NCBI GenBank assembly: GCA_024195585.1 | Contig: SWBL01000053.1 | Location: forward strand, 62,001 to 126,000 | Source: Aureobasidium sp. EXF-3400 | Taxonomy: Eukaryota; Ascomycota; Dothideomycetes; Dothideales; Saccotheciaceae | Reading direction: 5' to 3' | DNA length: 64,000 nt | Part shown: in pieces, positions 21,999 to 32,256 of the stretch | Numbering within the stretch: the stretch's first letter is position 1 | Layout of the letters: each line of letters starts with the position of its first letter | Made by a program: the position numbers and the translations under genes | The notes under the pieces: model-generated | Seen by the model: only the letters and a program-made list of their open reading frames with translations | What the model was told of the DNA's origin: nothing | The model's database searches: none

Positions 21999-24900
21999 AT
22001 GGCGGGTTCCATCGACTATGCGCGTTTGCGCGAACAGACCATGGGCTCTGGTCTGGATGAAGAGGCGGTTACGGTCAACACTCGAGCCTTGATCGACAAG
22101 GTTCTGGCCAGATACTCTGGAGAATGGACGACTCTGCGTGAGCTCATACAGAATGCTGCCGATGCTCAAGCCACAAAGGTCACGATCAAGTTCGAAACTC
22201 TGCCGTCGCCGAATGTCCCTGTACCGCCAGCTAGCGATCCTTCTGCCCAACTCAAGCACGTTTTGACCAACCACACCCTCCAGCGCCTGCTGGTATCAAA
22301 CAACGGCCAGTCGTTTGCCGAGACGGATTGGCAACGTTTGAAGAGAATCGCAGAGGGAAACCCAGATGAGACAAAGATCGGTGCCTTTGGTGTTGGTTTC
22401 TACAGTGTCTTTGCCGATTGTGAGAACCCCTTTGTCAGCTCAGGCGACCAGACCATGGCATTCTACTGGAAAGGCAACAGCTTGTTCACCAGAAGGGGCA
22501 AACTACCAAAGGAACAGGCCACAGGCGAGACTGCCTTTGTCCTCGACTACCGCAACACAACCTCTCCTGTGCCCAACCTCATATCCATCTGCCAGTTCCT
22601 TGCCACTAGTCTGACCTTTGTTGGCCTTCAATCCATTGAGCTGTGGGTGGACCAGTGGAATATGATCACACTCAACAAGAAGATGGCCCCGTCTGCTGAT
22701 GTTAGTATTCCACACGACGTTAATCCCAAGACGAAAGAAGGGCTCATGAAAATCGTTGGCGTGGAATACCAAAACGCCCAGATCGACGCAAAATGGTGTA
22801 ATGTCATCGGCTGGACTCGTGTGGCTGGTGCTCAGCAACAACTTCAGGCATCCTCATCAGAAGCACCAACCCAATCTCTACGAGGCTTTTTCAGCCGCTT
22901 CGCATCAGCTGCTACCGGCCCTAGTGCGGCTGCTAAACGTGCTGCAAAGGAAGAGGAAGCCGTTCAAAGAGCCATATCTGAAGATCTTGCGGGCACAAGT
23001 ACAGCTTCCGTCTTCTTGCGAATCAGCACGGTCAATGTGCAAACTTACGTCAACAAGAGTTTGGCTGCTGAACTCGAGCGTGCTACGAAGAAGCCCCCAC
23101 CAAAACATACCAAAATCGCCATCTTGACGTCCTCGTACGACGAGAGCTCCGTGTCCATGGCAACTCTTTCAGGCTCATCTTCTGGCAAGGCATCCGAAAT
23201 CTTTGCTTCCGTACTTCCTAGCAAGAATGGACGTGTTTTCATCGGTTTCCCTACTGCTCAGACCACTGGTCTCCTCGCGCACATCTCCGCTCCCTCAGTC
23301 ATCCCTACTGTCGAACGTGAGAGCATCGATCTAAACGCCCGCTGGGTACGCAATTGGAACGTGGAGATGCTACGTGTTGCTGGCATAGCATGTCGTGTTG
23401 CCTATACAGGCGACATGGCTGAGCTCAAGAACAAGCTGGAACGACAGATGAAGACTTCAGGCAACAAAAAGGTCCAGAAAGAGGATCTTGAAGCTGTAAT
23501 GGCTTCTGCTATCCATACTTTCAAGCAATACACTTTCTCAGAATCCACACCATCTTCACAAGTTGGTGCCATCATTGAGGAAGCATTCTGGACATGCAAT
23601 CAAAAAGGATCTATTAACCTGTTGTCTACTCGTGGTGTGCTTCCTAGCTTCGAAGTTCGTGTTGCAACCGAAGACCTCAGCTTCGTGGATGGCATTCCTG
23701 TGGTACCCAATGAGATCATGGACAAGGCCTCAGTCTTTATGCGCAATCTCAAAGAGTACGGACTGTTATCTGATATCACTACTCATGATATCAAGAAAGA
23801 GCTAGAAGCCCGAGCTTTGGAAGAGAAACAATTGTCTGAGCTGATCAAATGGGCAGCCAGCAAATTGAGTCGAAATGAACTAGATGTTTCCGCTCTTCAC
23901 TCACTCTTCGATGGTACTGTCGCTACAATTGCCGAGGAACATGCTAGCACGTATCCCGGCCCAGTCTTACTCTTGGGCAGCATTGACTCATTTCCCAATC
24001 CCAGCAAAATCCCTGCTGAGCTCCCTGCACCACCTACAACCATTCCTTTCCGCTTCGTCAAGAATATCCCCAAGAATCAGCTTGAAGCATTTGGTTGGGC
24101 CGAATTACAGATCGTGCCTTGGCTACGTTACATCATCGAGAAGGATGGTGCTGGCCTCTCTGTTGAGCAAAGCATTACTAAATCGCCGCAATTCTCTGGA
24201 CAGGTGCTTTCTACTATCTCCAAATCTTGGGATGGCCTCAGTCAATCCTCAAAGGGTACTGTTGTGCAACTCCTTGAGCCAAGAACAGTCATACCTACCA
24301 AGCTTGGTATGCGGAAACCATCTCAGTCCTACTTCGCCTCTGTTAGACTGTTCGACGACTTGCCCACGGTTCATGGCCTTCAGAGTGTCAAAGAGAAATT
24401 CCTTGTGCCGCTTGGAGTCCGTAAAACAGTTGAACTGTCCGTGGTCTTCGACAGACTCATGGCCAAGTCCTCTGGTGCTGCTGAAGGCAAGTGGAGTCAT
24501 GTTGACTTGATCAAATACCTTGTCAGTGTTCAGAATGATATTCCGAGCGAAGACTACGAAAAGCTGCGTAAGACGCCAATCTGTCCTGCAGAGAATCATG
24601 GTGATTCGAAAGCAACCGACAGCAAACTTTACAAGGTGTCAGACCTCTATGCGCCACTGCCTGTCCTGAGAGAGCTCGGTGTGCCAATTCTACAATGGCC
24701 TCGAGAATTGACTAAAGACAGCCCAGAGTCCAAATTCCTAAGCGTCCTAGGTCTCAAAGCATACCCTACTGTTCAAGACTTGATACCAATCATGACAACA
24801 GCAGCCGCCGCCGCAGATGACTCGAAGTTGTATGAGAGGGCTCTTCAATACTTCATTACCAACCACTATGCTAACGGTTATCGTAATTTCCCAATTGATC

Positions 24901-27248
24901 GAGTCACGGTGCCTTTTCTGCCGCTGCGAGATGGAGATTTGAAGAAGTTGGCACCCCCTTCAAAGTGCTTCGCGAATAGCAAATCTGCTATCCTCGGCTT
25001 TCCGATCATTCGAGATGATCTGCAGAAGCATGCCGCCTTGCTCGGCGTAGCTCAAGATCCTCCTATTGACATTTGTGCTGAGAGACTTATCAAGAGCCCA
25101 CCTAAAAGTCGTGCAGATGCCAAGAACGTCTTCGGCTACTTTGCAGGTCGACTCAATGAGATTCGTACTGCTGGCAACCTTGCCGAAAAGCTGGGAGAAT
25201 CACGCATCGTCCCAATTGTTAGTTCTGGCCTTAGCTACGAGAAGAACGAGAACGTTCGTTACACTGCTCCCAAAACTTGCTTTTTGGGAGACAGTGCTAC
25301 CTATGGCGAGATCTTCGACTTTATCGACTTTGGCTCTGAAGCCAATTCTTTCCTGCTGAAACTCGGCTCAAAGCACGAACCCAGCGCTCCCGAGCTTGCG
25401 GGTATGCTCGTTCGTGAACCTTCGCGCCTGTTAGGCACTCTCGGCCAGGAGAAGTATCTGAGCCTTTTGCGTCGTATAGCGGACAACGCAAGTGGTCTGA
25501 AGAACGACAAAATGCTTTGGGCTGCACTAAAACGCTCTCCCTGTTTACTTGCAGTCAAGGAAATTGCGCCCGCAGCTAGCAAAGTCACAGAGGACGAGCA
25601 AGATTATCTTGAGGAGAATGAAGCGGCCATCAAGGAGTGGCATCTTGCTGTGCCCTCGAGTATAATCCTTGTCGACGACTTCTACAGCTACCGCCTTTTC
25701 AAGGAGAGATTGCTTGCTGGACCTCAAGAGGAGATACTCGAGAATTTATATGCTGGTCTAGGAGCTACCTGGATTAGTAGTCTGATTGAGGATGATCAAC
25801 GCATGGGGGGACTCCTTCCTGATCAATCTACTGCAGCTAAACTTCAAAGTCTCATTGTTGAACGTTGTCGATTGTTCTTGCACGACCACACTGCAGAGGT
25901 GATTCGTCACGACGCCAAGTGGCTTGAAGGAGTGTTGGCTGTCAAGGTTGTCAGCTCGTTGACTCTGACCAAGACGTTGCGCGGCTATAACGCGACATAT
26001 AAAGAGAAGAGAACAGCTGCCCTACACAGAGACACGAAGAAAGATGCCACACTGTTTGTGACCGCTCGTCCCGACTTTTACGAAGTTGCTCGTGCGATCA
26101 TGTCTCTTTTGCTCAAGAGACCAAAACAACAAGACTTCCTCGCTTTGGAGATGATCTTGGACAGTGATCTGCGTCGCTTGAAGACGAAGGGCTATAATGT
26201 AGACCGCATCCTACGCCAGAAAGCCGCTGAGAACCGTTTGGCCGAGAATAAACGACAACAGCAAATCGAAGAGGAGCAGAAGAGGATCGCAGAGCGAGAG
26301 GCTGAATGGAACGCGCAGCAACAGTCAAAAGCTATTGATGTACCTCAAGCCACTCCTGAGAGACCCAAACCGATCCCTGGCGCCTTCGAAGCTTCGCCCG
26401 AGAACACCATTGCACAGCGTCCCAAAAAGAGCATGGGGTTCTTCTCTAACCTTCAGAGACAGCTTGGATTTGAAACTGATCAAAACGAGCGGGAAGTCCA
26501 GCAGCAGCAAAGTCAGAAGCAGTTGCAAGACACGTCTCGCCCAGAGGCAGGACCTTCCGATGCCCCACCACCCTATTCGGAGTCGCCTGGGCAGGTCGTG
26601 AAGAAGTCTACGGTCACCCAGCAACCTGAAAAGATTACTCCACCTCATCAGATTACTCAGAATCTGATTTCCGCAGTGAACTCTTCACGTGCGCACGATT
26701 CTTCTGCACTGTTCTCTCCACCTACGGAGAACACAGTGAAGGAGACACCATCCTACTGTGATTCTACCCCTGGTCAAGACCTCACATTCATCGGCAACAC
26801 TTCTGCAGGCGTCAAGATTTTCCTTGCTAATGCAATTCCCGCATCTACGAGGGCCACTTTCTTGCAAGCTCATGCAGCGCAATTGAATGCATTTGCTGCT
26901 CTCTTGCTCGATGTCGGCAATGTCTTCCTTCTTCGACCGCAATCCTTGCATATCTACTACAACGAATCTGGCAGCAGCATCGCTTTCAATCGTCAGGGCT
27001 CCATCTTCTGCAACTTACGCTACTTCCTGCAGCTGCATTGGCAGAATTTCGGCACTGCTGGAGGAGTGGGTAAGCAAGCAGCAGCAGTGTATTGGTTTGT
27101 CACTTTGTGTCACGAGTTGGCGCATAATCTGGTATCGGAGCATAGTCAACAGCACGAGTTTTATACTGAGAGCTTTGTGACTGAGTACTTTGGAAAGATG
27201 ATGGGCAAGTGTGGGCAGTATGCTAATGAAGCTGCCTTGCAGGGTTAA
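21999..27248 (+). CDS. Large GHKL (Hsp90-like) ATPase-domain protein, DUF3684 type, with C-terminal HELAH motif
   Basis: A single exon of 1749 aa. The N-terminus carries a sacsin/Hsp90-like ATP-binding fold: N-box LRELIQNAADAQ at about residue 48, a degenerate DNGxG seen as SNNGQSF near 107, and the glycine-rich lid IGAFGVGFYSVF near 127. This agrees with fungal DUF3684 proteins of unknown function. A long helical middle follows. Residues about 1410-1440 are a charged coiled coil (repeated RQQQIEEEQKR-type), and 1440-1590 are disordered and Gln/Pro-rich. The last 200 residues form a globular end containing CHELAHNLV at about 1703 with YTESF 18 residues later. That matches a zincin-type HExxH plus downstream Glu. 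Chaperone-like ATPase activity is family-level inference; the protease idea is mine. Confidence 0.85.
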   Translation: MAGSIDYARLREQTMGSGLDEEAVTVNTRALIDKVLARYSGEWTTLRELIQNAADAQATKVTIKFETLPSPNVPVPPASDPSAQLKHVLTNHTLQRLLVSNNGQSFAETDWQRLKRIAEGNPDETKIGAFGVGFYSVFADCENPFVSSGDQTMAFYWKGNSLFTRRGKLPKEQATGETAFVLDYRNTTSPVPNLISICQFLATSLTFVGLQSIELWVDQWNMITLNKKMAPSADVSIPHDVNPKTKEGLMKIVGVEYQNAQIDAKWCNVIGWTRVAGAQQQLQASSSEAPTQSLRGFFSRFASAATGPSAAAKRAAKEEEAVQRAISEDLAGTSTASVFLRISTVNVQTYVNKSLAAELERATKKPPPKHTKIAILTSSYDESSVSMATLSGSSSGKASEIFASVLPSKNGRVFIGFPTAQTTGLLAHISAPSVIPTVERESIDLNARWVRNWNVEMLRVAGIACRVAYTGDMAELKNKLERQMKTSGNKKVQKEDLEAVMASAIHTFKQYTFSESTPSSQVGAIIEEAFWTCNQKGSINLLSTRGVLPSFEVRVATEDLSFVDGIPVVPNEIMDKASVFMRNLKEYGLLSDITTHDIKKELEARALEEKQLSELIKWAASKLSRNELDVSALHSLFDGTVATIAEEHASTYPGPVLLLGSIDSFPNPSKIPAELPAPPTTIPFRFVKNIPKNQLEAFGWAELQIVPWLRYIIEKDGAGLSVEQSITKSPQFSGQVLSTISKSWDGLSQSSKGTVVQLLEPRTVIPTKLGMRKPSQSYFASVRLFDDLPTVHGLQSVKEKFLVPLGVRKTVELSVVFDRLMAKSSGAAEGKWSHVDLIKYLVSVQNDIPSEDYEKLRKTPICPAENHGDSKATDSKLYKVSDLYAPLPVLRELGVPILQWPRELTKDSPESKFLSVLGLKAYPTVQDLIPIMTTAAAAADDSKLYERALQYFITNHYANGYRNFPIDRVTVPFLPLRDGDLKKLAPPSKCFANSKSAILGFPIIRDDLQKHAALLGVAQDPPIDICAERLIKSPPKSRADAKNVFGYFAGRLNEIRTAGNLAEKLGESRIVPIVSSGLSYEKNENVRYTAPKTCFLGDSATYGEIFDFIDFGSEANSFLLKLGSKHEPSAPELAGMLVREPSRLLGTLGQEKYLSLLRRIADNASGLKNDKMLWAALKRSPCLLAVKEIAPAASKVTEDEQDYLEENEAAIKEWHLAVPSSIILVDDFYSYRLFKERLLAGPQEEILENLYAGLGATWISSLIEDDQRMGGLLPDQSTAAKLQSLIVERCRLFLHDHTAEVIRHDAKWLEGVLAVKVVSSLTLTKTLRGYNATYKEKRTAALHRDTKKDATLFVTARPDFYEVARAIMSLLLKRPKQQDFLALEMILDSDLRRLKTKGYNVDRILRQKAAENRLAENKRQQQIEEEQKRIAEREAEWNAQQQSKAIDVPQATPERPKPIPGAFEASPENTIAQRPKKSMGFFSNLQRQLGFETDQNEREVQQQQSQKQLQDTSRPEAGPSDAPPPYSESPGQVVKKSTVTQQPEKITPPHQITQNLISAVNSSRAHDSSALFSPPTENTVKETPSYCDSTPGQDLTFIGNTSAGVKIFLANAIPASTRATFLQAHAAQLNAFAALLLDVGNVFLLRPQSLHIYYNESGSSIAFNRQGSIFCNLRYFLQLHWQNFGTAGGVGKQAAAVYWFVTLCHELAHNLVSEHSQQHEFYTESFVTEYFGKMMGKCGQYANEAALQG

Positions 27249-27823
27249 TTGTTCTGGCTGCATATGACTAGATGGACAGGAGTTTGGGAGACTACTAAAC
27301 AAGCATATACATGGCGTCTTTTAGGATTATGGATTGACGCCATACGGTAGCATGAATCAATAGAAACGCATTCTTTTCTCATGACTGACTTTACGAGCAC
27401 GACCAATTGGTTAGCAATCTTCCACACGGCTGGTCTCGTTTGACCCTAGATCCATCCTTGGAGGAGCGGGAGCATATACTTTTCGGATATGGAGCCTTTG
27501 CCCCTGTATCGAGTCAGGATCATTAGCTAATGCAATATCCTGGAAACCAGTTCTTGCATTAGCCTGGGCAAGATCTGGAGTCTTCGAGATCTCGAGGTCG
27601 GGAGTCCAGCCGAGATCGGAAAATGACTCGATAGCGTGCATTAGGAGTTTCATGAATCATGGAGCAGGAAGGGAGGCAGACGACAGCAGTCCATCACCTT
27701 GAAGCAAAAAGAATTGGAAGAGAAAAAGGAGGTTGAAATGAAGTAGTTGTTTTGAACAAACGAAATATAAATATAAAAAAAGTGGTATCATTAAAAGAAA
27801 GAAAACATGATGTCAACGCTGCT
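27249..27823. other. Intergenic between convergent genes, containing a weak small ORF
   Basis: 3' flanks of the GHKL-ATPase gene and the rhodopsin-domain gene. The only candidate inside is the weak minus-strand ORF at 27411-27653. Confidence 0.45.
27411..27653 (-). CDS. Possible small hypothetical protein (80 aa), weak
   Basis: ATG at 27653 opens an 80-codon frame (MKLLMHAIESFSDLGW...). Its composition is fairly normal for a protein, with no signal peptide or membrane segment. There is no splice support, no recognised motif, and the promoter would lie in the 3' flank of the neighbouring 7-TM gene. It could equally be part of that gene's 3' UTR. Confidence 0.22.
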   Translation of the reverse strand: MKLLMHAIESFSDLGWTPDLEISKTPDLAQANARTGFQDIALANDPDSIQGQRLHIRKVYAPAPPRMDLGSNETSRVEDC

Positions 27824-29249
27824 TTAATGCGCAGCTTCAGAACTAACCTGAATCTCGACATCTTTGCGAATAATGGGTTCCTGGCTGTCACCACTGGAAC
27901 TGCTCTTTGTCCTCCTGGCACACTCTCATGCACACCATCCAAACCAGGGCCATAGATCTGTGCTTTGTAGTTTGGACGATCGGGTCGCAAAGGCTCGCGG
28001 TCGCAGGTTTCTATCCTTTGGAGACCGAACACTGCACCATCTCCTCGTTCTTCTTCGTGTCTGCTTTTGTTCATGGTGGAGAGGTGGTAGGTGGAGGTTG
28101 CGGTGCGCGAGGCGGCCGTGTTGCGGATGTAGTAGGAAGACTCCCAGCCCATAGCCTTTTCGTAGCCGCGGATGAAGGAGCGCAGAGTAGGGATTGTGGC
28201 GGCCATGAGGGCGTAGCCGAGTTCGACTTGTTGCCAGAGGAGGGAGTAGACGGTTGCGATGCCTGGGTCTGAGGACGAGGACCATTGGGAGACGTAGTAG
28301 ACGTGGATGATTGCAAAGATTGCGACACTGGGGGGGTTGATGTTTGGTAAGTTTCTTGTACAAGACAGAGATTAGAGTATGCAAGAGCAAGGGATACGTA
28401 CACGAGACGAAAGCTAAATGCAAAAACGACCGAGAGTTTGATTTCAGTGGTCATCTGAAGGGGCACGACGAGGATGATGGAGAGAAGGAAGATTGCGATT
28501 TCGAAGAGCGAGTCGAAGGTTGCTACGACGCTCCATCGAGTAATCTGTATGATGTGGTTAGCCTTGTTCAACAGCAGTAGATGCAAAGAGTTGTTACTCA
28601 CCTGTCCGCTGCATCTGTGTTCAAGCGCAAACTTGGTAGCCGCACCGCAGGAAATGTTCAATCCTAGTATTGATGCCAACATCCACACGGCGACAAGGCC
28701 CAACAGACTGTTACAGATGATCTTTGCGGTCCTGTTATCTGTAGAGAACAGACGCTTCATAAAGAAGATGACTGAACATTTTGTGAGGGCGTTCGAGATG
28801 AGGAAAAGATCGATACTAGCAATAACAGACTATACAGAAATTAGTCGAACGTTATTGAGGAAATAGAACCATCTGCTGCCATCAACATACCCTGCCTGCA
28901 TCGAGTTGATCACTCTTTGACATGAGAGAATCCGCTTTCCCCAGCGCGAAGTGATCCAGCCCTACGAAAATAGCTGCATATTGACCTAGTGCAACGACCT
29001 AACAGCGTCGATCAGTACATGGAAAAGCCTTGCAAGAGTTCCCGAATACACGGGAAGGATTACACATACCGTAGCAGCGACAATGACCCAAAAGTCAAGT
29101 CCAAAAGTCCTCCGTTGGATGTGCCATCGCACAAAAAGTGTGAGGACCGAAAAGATCAAGCTCAGGATCGTCGCAACATATAGTATACCAGCACGGTCGT
29201 TTGTGGAAACGGGAGAAAAGGCGTAGAATCCATTAATGTAAGCTCCCAT
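27824..29249 (-). CDS. Rhodopsin-domain (SAT4/PTH11-like) 7-TM integral membrane protein with apparent frameshift
   Basis: Exons 29249-29070, 28998-28891, 28829-28602, 28544-28402 and 28327-27824, introns 57-74 nt, with consistent phases up to the last exon. The fold has seven hydrophobic helices. Recognisable blocks are MGAYINGFYAFSPV, RRTFGLDFWVIVAAT, YAAIFVGLDHFALGK, KCSVIFFMKRL and YYVSQW. This is the fungal rhodopsin-like integral membrane family often annotated as PTH11-type GPCR-like proteins. In the last exon the frame that encodes NYKAQIYGPGLDGV runs on into 3'-UTR-like sequence to 27694. The family-typical C-terminus (SSSSGDSQEPIIRKDVEIQV) lies in another frame ending at 27824. The shift falls between about 27955 and 27915. 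It may be an indel in the allele or an assembly error. Confidence 0.75.
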
Positions 29250-31056
29250 ATCGCACAGAGGGGAGTGCCCTTGCAAGGGCCCAAAAAGGATGGTCGTCTC
29301 GGGCAGTCAAGGATCAAGGGTGTCAAGAAGACCAGTGTCAGAATACCACACAAAGGAGCCTAGGGTCCGAGAAGTAGGGAACTCGAGAAAAGCAATAGCC
29401 GGGGCAGGCACCTATATTCATAATAAGACATTCTCGAAGTGGTGTGTCTTGTAGATCCGCCCAGCCAAAGTTCGCTAGAACGAACCGTTGTAATTCAGCC
29501 TCCCCTACCCACTGAGCACCACCACATTATCCAGCGTATCATGGCCCTAAGTCATAGAGCCACACCACAAAGTTATGGCTGTTGCTGCCGACGCCGGAAG
29601 GATGCGCTCCCAGGTTAATCAACCTAAACGCCTTTAAGAGCCGTCGACCGTTTCATATGACTGGGTGCTTGGGCTCCTTGGTGATTTGCGAGAGCCTAGA
29701 GGACTTGTTTCCCGGGTGCTTGTGCTTTGGGCTTTCCCGGCTGAACACGTCAACCGCCAGTCTACGAACGAATGGGGAAGCTTCTGTTGGAAAAAAGAGT
29801 GTGTTCCTGGTCAAGGTGGGGGGGTTTGGCAGATTTTTGCGCAAGCCATTTGCACCGCCCCGAGCACCACCGACCTACTCTTTGAATTTCCGCTAGGCGG
29901 GAAGGTGGGAAAGGGTTGAATCCGTTCAAAGAGGAATCAGCAGCTTGCAGCAGCTTCCGCAACTTTTGCCCAGCAATTGTGGCTTGAAGGATTGCATAAC
30001 GCGAAATAGCCAGAGTACCGAGAAAGATAAGATCCGGCTCCTTCGCTCTGGAAGTTGTCATGGGCATACCCAACAAGGAATCTTTCTACCGTCATCTCAA
30101 GTCATGTTCCAGATCTGATAATCAATAAGCCCGTAGTGGCGTGCAAATATTTCGGATCGATTGCTGTTTTGGATAAAAGAGACGAGTCTTTGCATCCTTC
30201 GCGCGTAAAAAAAAAAGGGATCTTGGACTCCAATATTTGGGACCCAATCACTGGTCAAGTGCAAGCGAGATTCTGAACAAGAAAAACTTCTCTAGCGATC
30301 TCGGCAAGACCAACCCAGGATCAAAAGGTTAGCAAAAGATTCACAAGCGTGAAGCATTGATGTAGGTTTGATGCAAAGGAAAGAAATCAAAACACGACAG
30401 GGCTGAAGAACGGTGGAAATTTGTTTCGAGTATACGGTAAAATACATCATTGGTCGAGTGTCGGAAGTGAAGGCAGGGTCTTTTTCATCTACTTGAACCT
30501 ACTTCTGACATGACCCCTACCTGCACTGTGTATACGACAAGGGAAATGTGCTCATGCGGCTTGGAGATCTTGCAAGACACGCAATGCACCATCATCGATC
30601 ATACGCCGAGTATTCCAGACCGCTTTTTACTGATTGCTCATGTGTTCTAGAAGAGAACCCTGGGAAAGCGGCTGATGTCTCTAGCCAGGGCGACGATTGA
30701 TATGCACTCAATAACATTTCGGTTTCTTTTCATCTTGGTTGCATCTGCTGGTGTCTTGATGATGCGCTTATTTCATCCCAAACACCAGGATGCCTTGGGC
30801 ATCAATCACATCACGATACACGCAGTCAGTATGGTAACTTTCATATGCTCTTATAAATGTGAAGGTCAGAACGAAGGTCCTGCATGCGTCTGCAATATGA
30901 GAAAGTTTCAACAAGGTTTATTCGAAGCATTTATCTTGGTCTTTTAGTATGAACAAGTCGGGCTTTGGGTGAGTACCAGCCTCAGGTAGGCGTGATTTAT
31001 TGGCGTTCGAAAGTGGATTTGGAATTGTGGTATCGTACAGATGTGTGAAAGGGAGT
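29250..31056. other. Intergenic region (1.8 kb)
   Basis: Promoter of the rhodopsin-domain gene on the left and the 3' flank of the complex I subunit gene on the right. There is a run of ten A near 30208 and no RNA gene or repeat that I can support. Short frames at 29582-30076 and 30675-30947 are unsupported. Confidence 0.5.
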
Positions 31057-31689
31057 TCAAGTCAGAGTCTTGTGGTGAGCGTATGTTTGTCTCTTGCGCT
31101 CGTGGACTGGAAGCTCGTTTGCCGGGGTTCCGGGGATGGTCTTCTCCAGCTTCTGTACAGCAATCAAGGTTAGTAACAGCAGAAGGTAGTGTCGAACGAG
31201 GAGAGTGACGCACCAGGTTGTCAAAGACACACTTGTTGAGAGGTCTCTCGTATCTTCTGCACTGCCACAGCTGCTGGTTGTTGTTGTCCAAGCATGACCA
31301 GTGTTTTCTGAATTCGTCGAGGCAGTGCTTGTCAATGTCGCTCAGGCTGTTCTGGGTCAGAAGATGGGTCATGACGGAGTGCAATCGACGTACACGCTGG
31401 CGGCGCATCTGGTGACCTTGCGGCCCTCCTTCAAGCAGTCAAGCTCTCCCTTTCCGTTGGCCTCGGCCTTGCACATCATGTAGTCGTCATTGTATGTCTT
31501 GCATCTTGCGCCGATGAAGAAGGAGGCCGAGAGCAGAGGAGCGGAACTGGCACCAACTTCTTGGACCTTGGGAATGTCGTCGGGTAGAGGTGTGGTGTCG
31601 ATCAGCGTGTGCTGGTTGAATCTGCGCGGTGGTCAGGAGTGAACAGAGAGTGAGGAGCAGTGTGCGGACCTTGGCTGACGTGCCGACAT
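31057..31689 (-). CDS. Mitochondrial complex I subunit, NDUFA8 / 20.8-kDa type (twin CX9C)
   Basis: Four exons, 31689-31670, 31621-31394, 31346-31214 and 31152-31057, encode 158 aa. The N-terminus MSARQPRFNQ matches what I recall of fungal homologues. The diagnostic feature is four CX9C motifs: CKTYNDDYMMC, CLKEGRKVTRC, CLDEFRKHWSC and CRRYERPLNKC. This is the duplicated twin-CX9C pattern of NDUFA8 (PGIV), imported into the intermembrane space through Mia40. The first intron has an unusual donor GTCCGC; the others are GTACGT and GTGCGT. It is divergent from the nucleoporin gene, with 234 bp between the two starts. Confidence 0.92.
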
Positions 31690-31923
31690 GGTGGATGGAG
31701 TGCAATTGACGTGAGGCTGTCTCTTGTCGCTGTATAGACGCACCTGCGTGAAGCTGGAAGTCGACGGTCAGCGCTCGGAGGCAGCCGATTGGCTCGACGA
31801 GCACAGCAACCCGCAACGCCGACGCTGCCTGCTCCAGCAAACAGAAAGCGCGTCCTTCTTTGCTGAAAGCTCCAAGCTCCTTCTCCCTTGCATTCGTTAC
31901 GCGCCTTGCCGAAACAAACAGCC

Positions 31924-32225
31924 ATGTCATTGTTTGGCAATCTGGGCAACAATGCCCAGCAGCAGTCCTCTGGTACTTCGCTGTTCGGTAATGCAAACAA
32001 CAACAACAATACGCAATCCTCGCAACCTGCCCAGTCGACTTCGCTGTTTGGCCAGGCCCAGCCCGCGCAATCAAATACCACTCCTTCGCTTTTCGGCGGC
32101 GCAACACAGCAGAATCAGCAACAGTCGTCAACTCCATCGCTCTTCGGTGGTGGTGGTGCTGCTGCTCCTCAGCAGACTTCTACTCCCTCTTTTTTCGGCG
32201 CATCCGCTCAGCAACCTCAACAACA

Positions 32226-32256
<31 letters not shown>

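Noticed and set aside
31487..32137. Minus-strand open frame of 216 codons
   Set aside because: It runs through an intron and the wrong frame of the complex I subunit gene and into the antisense of the nucleoporin exon.
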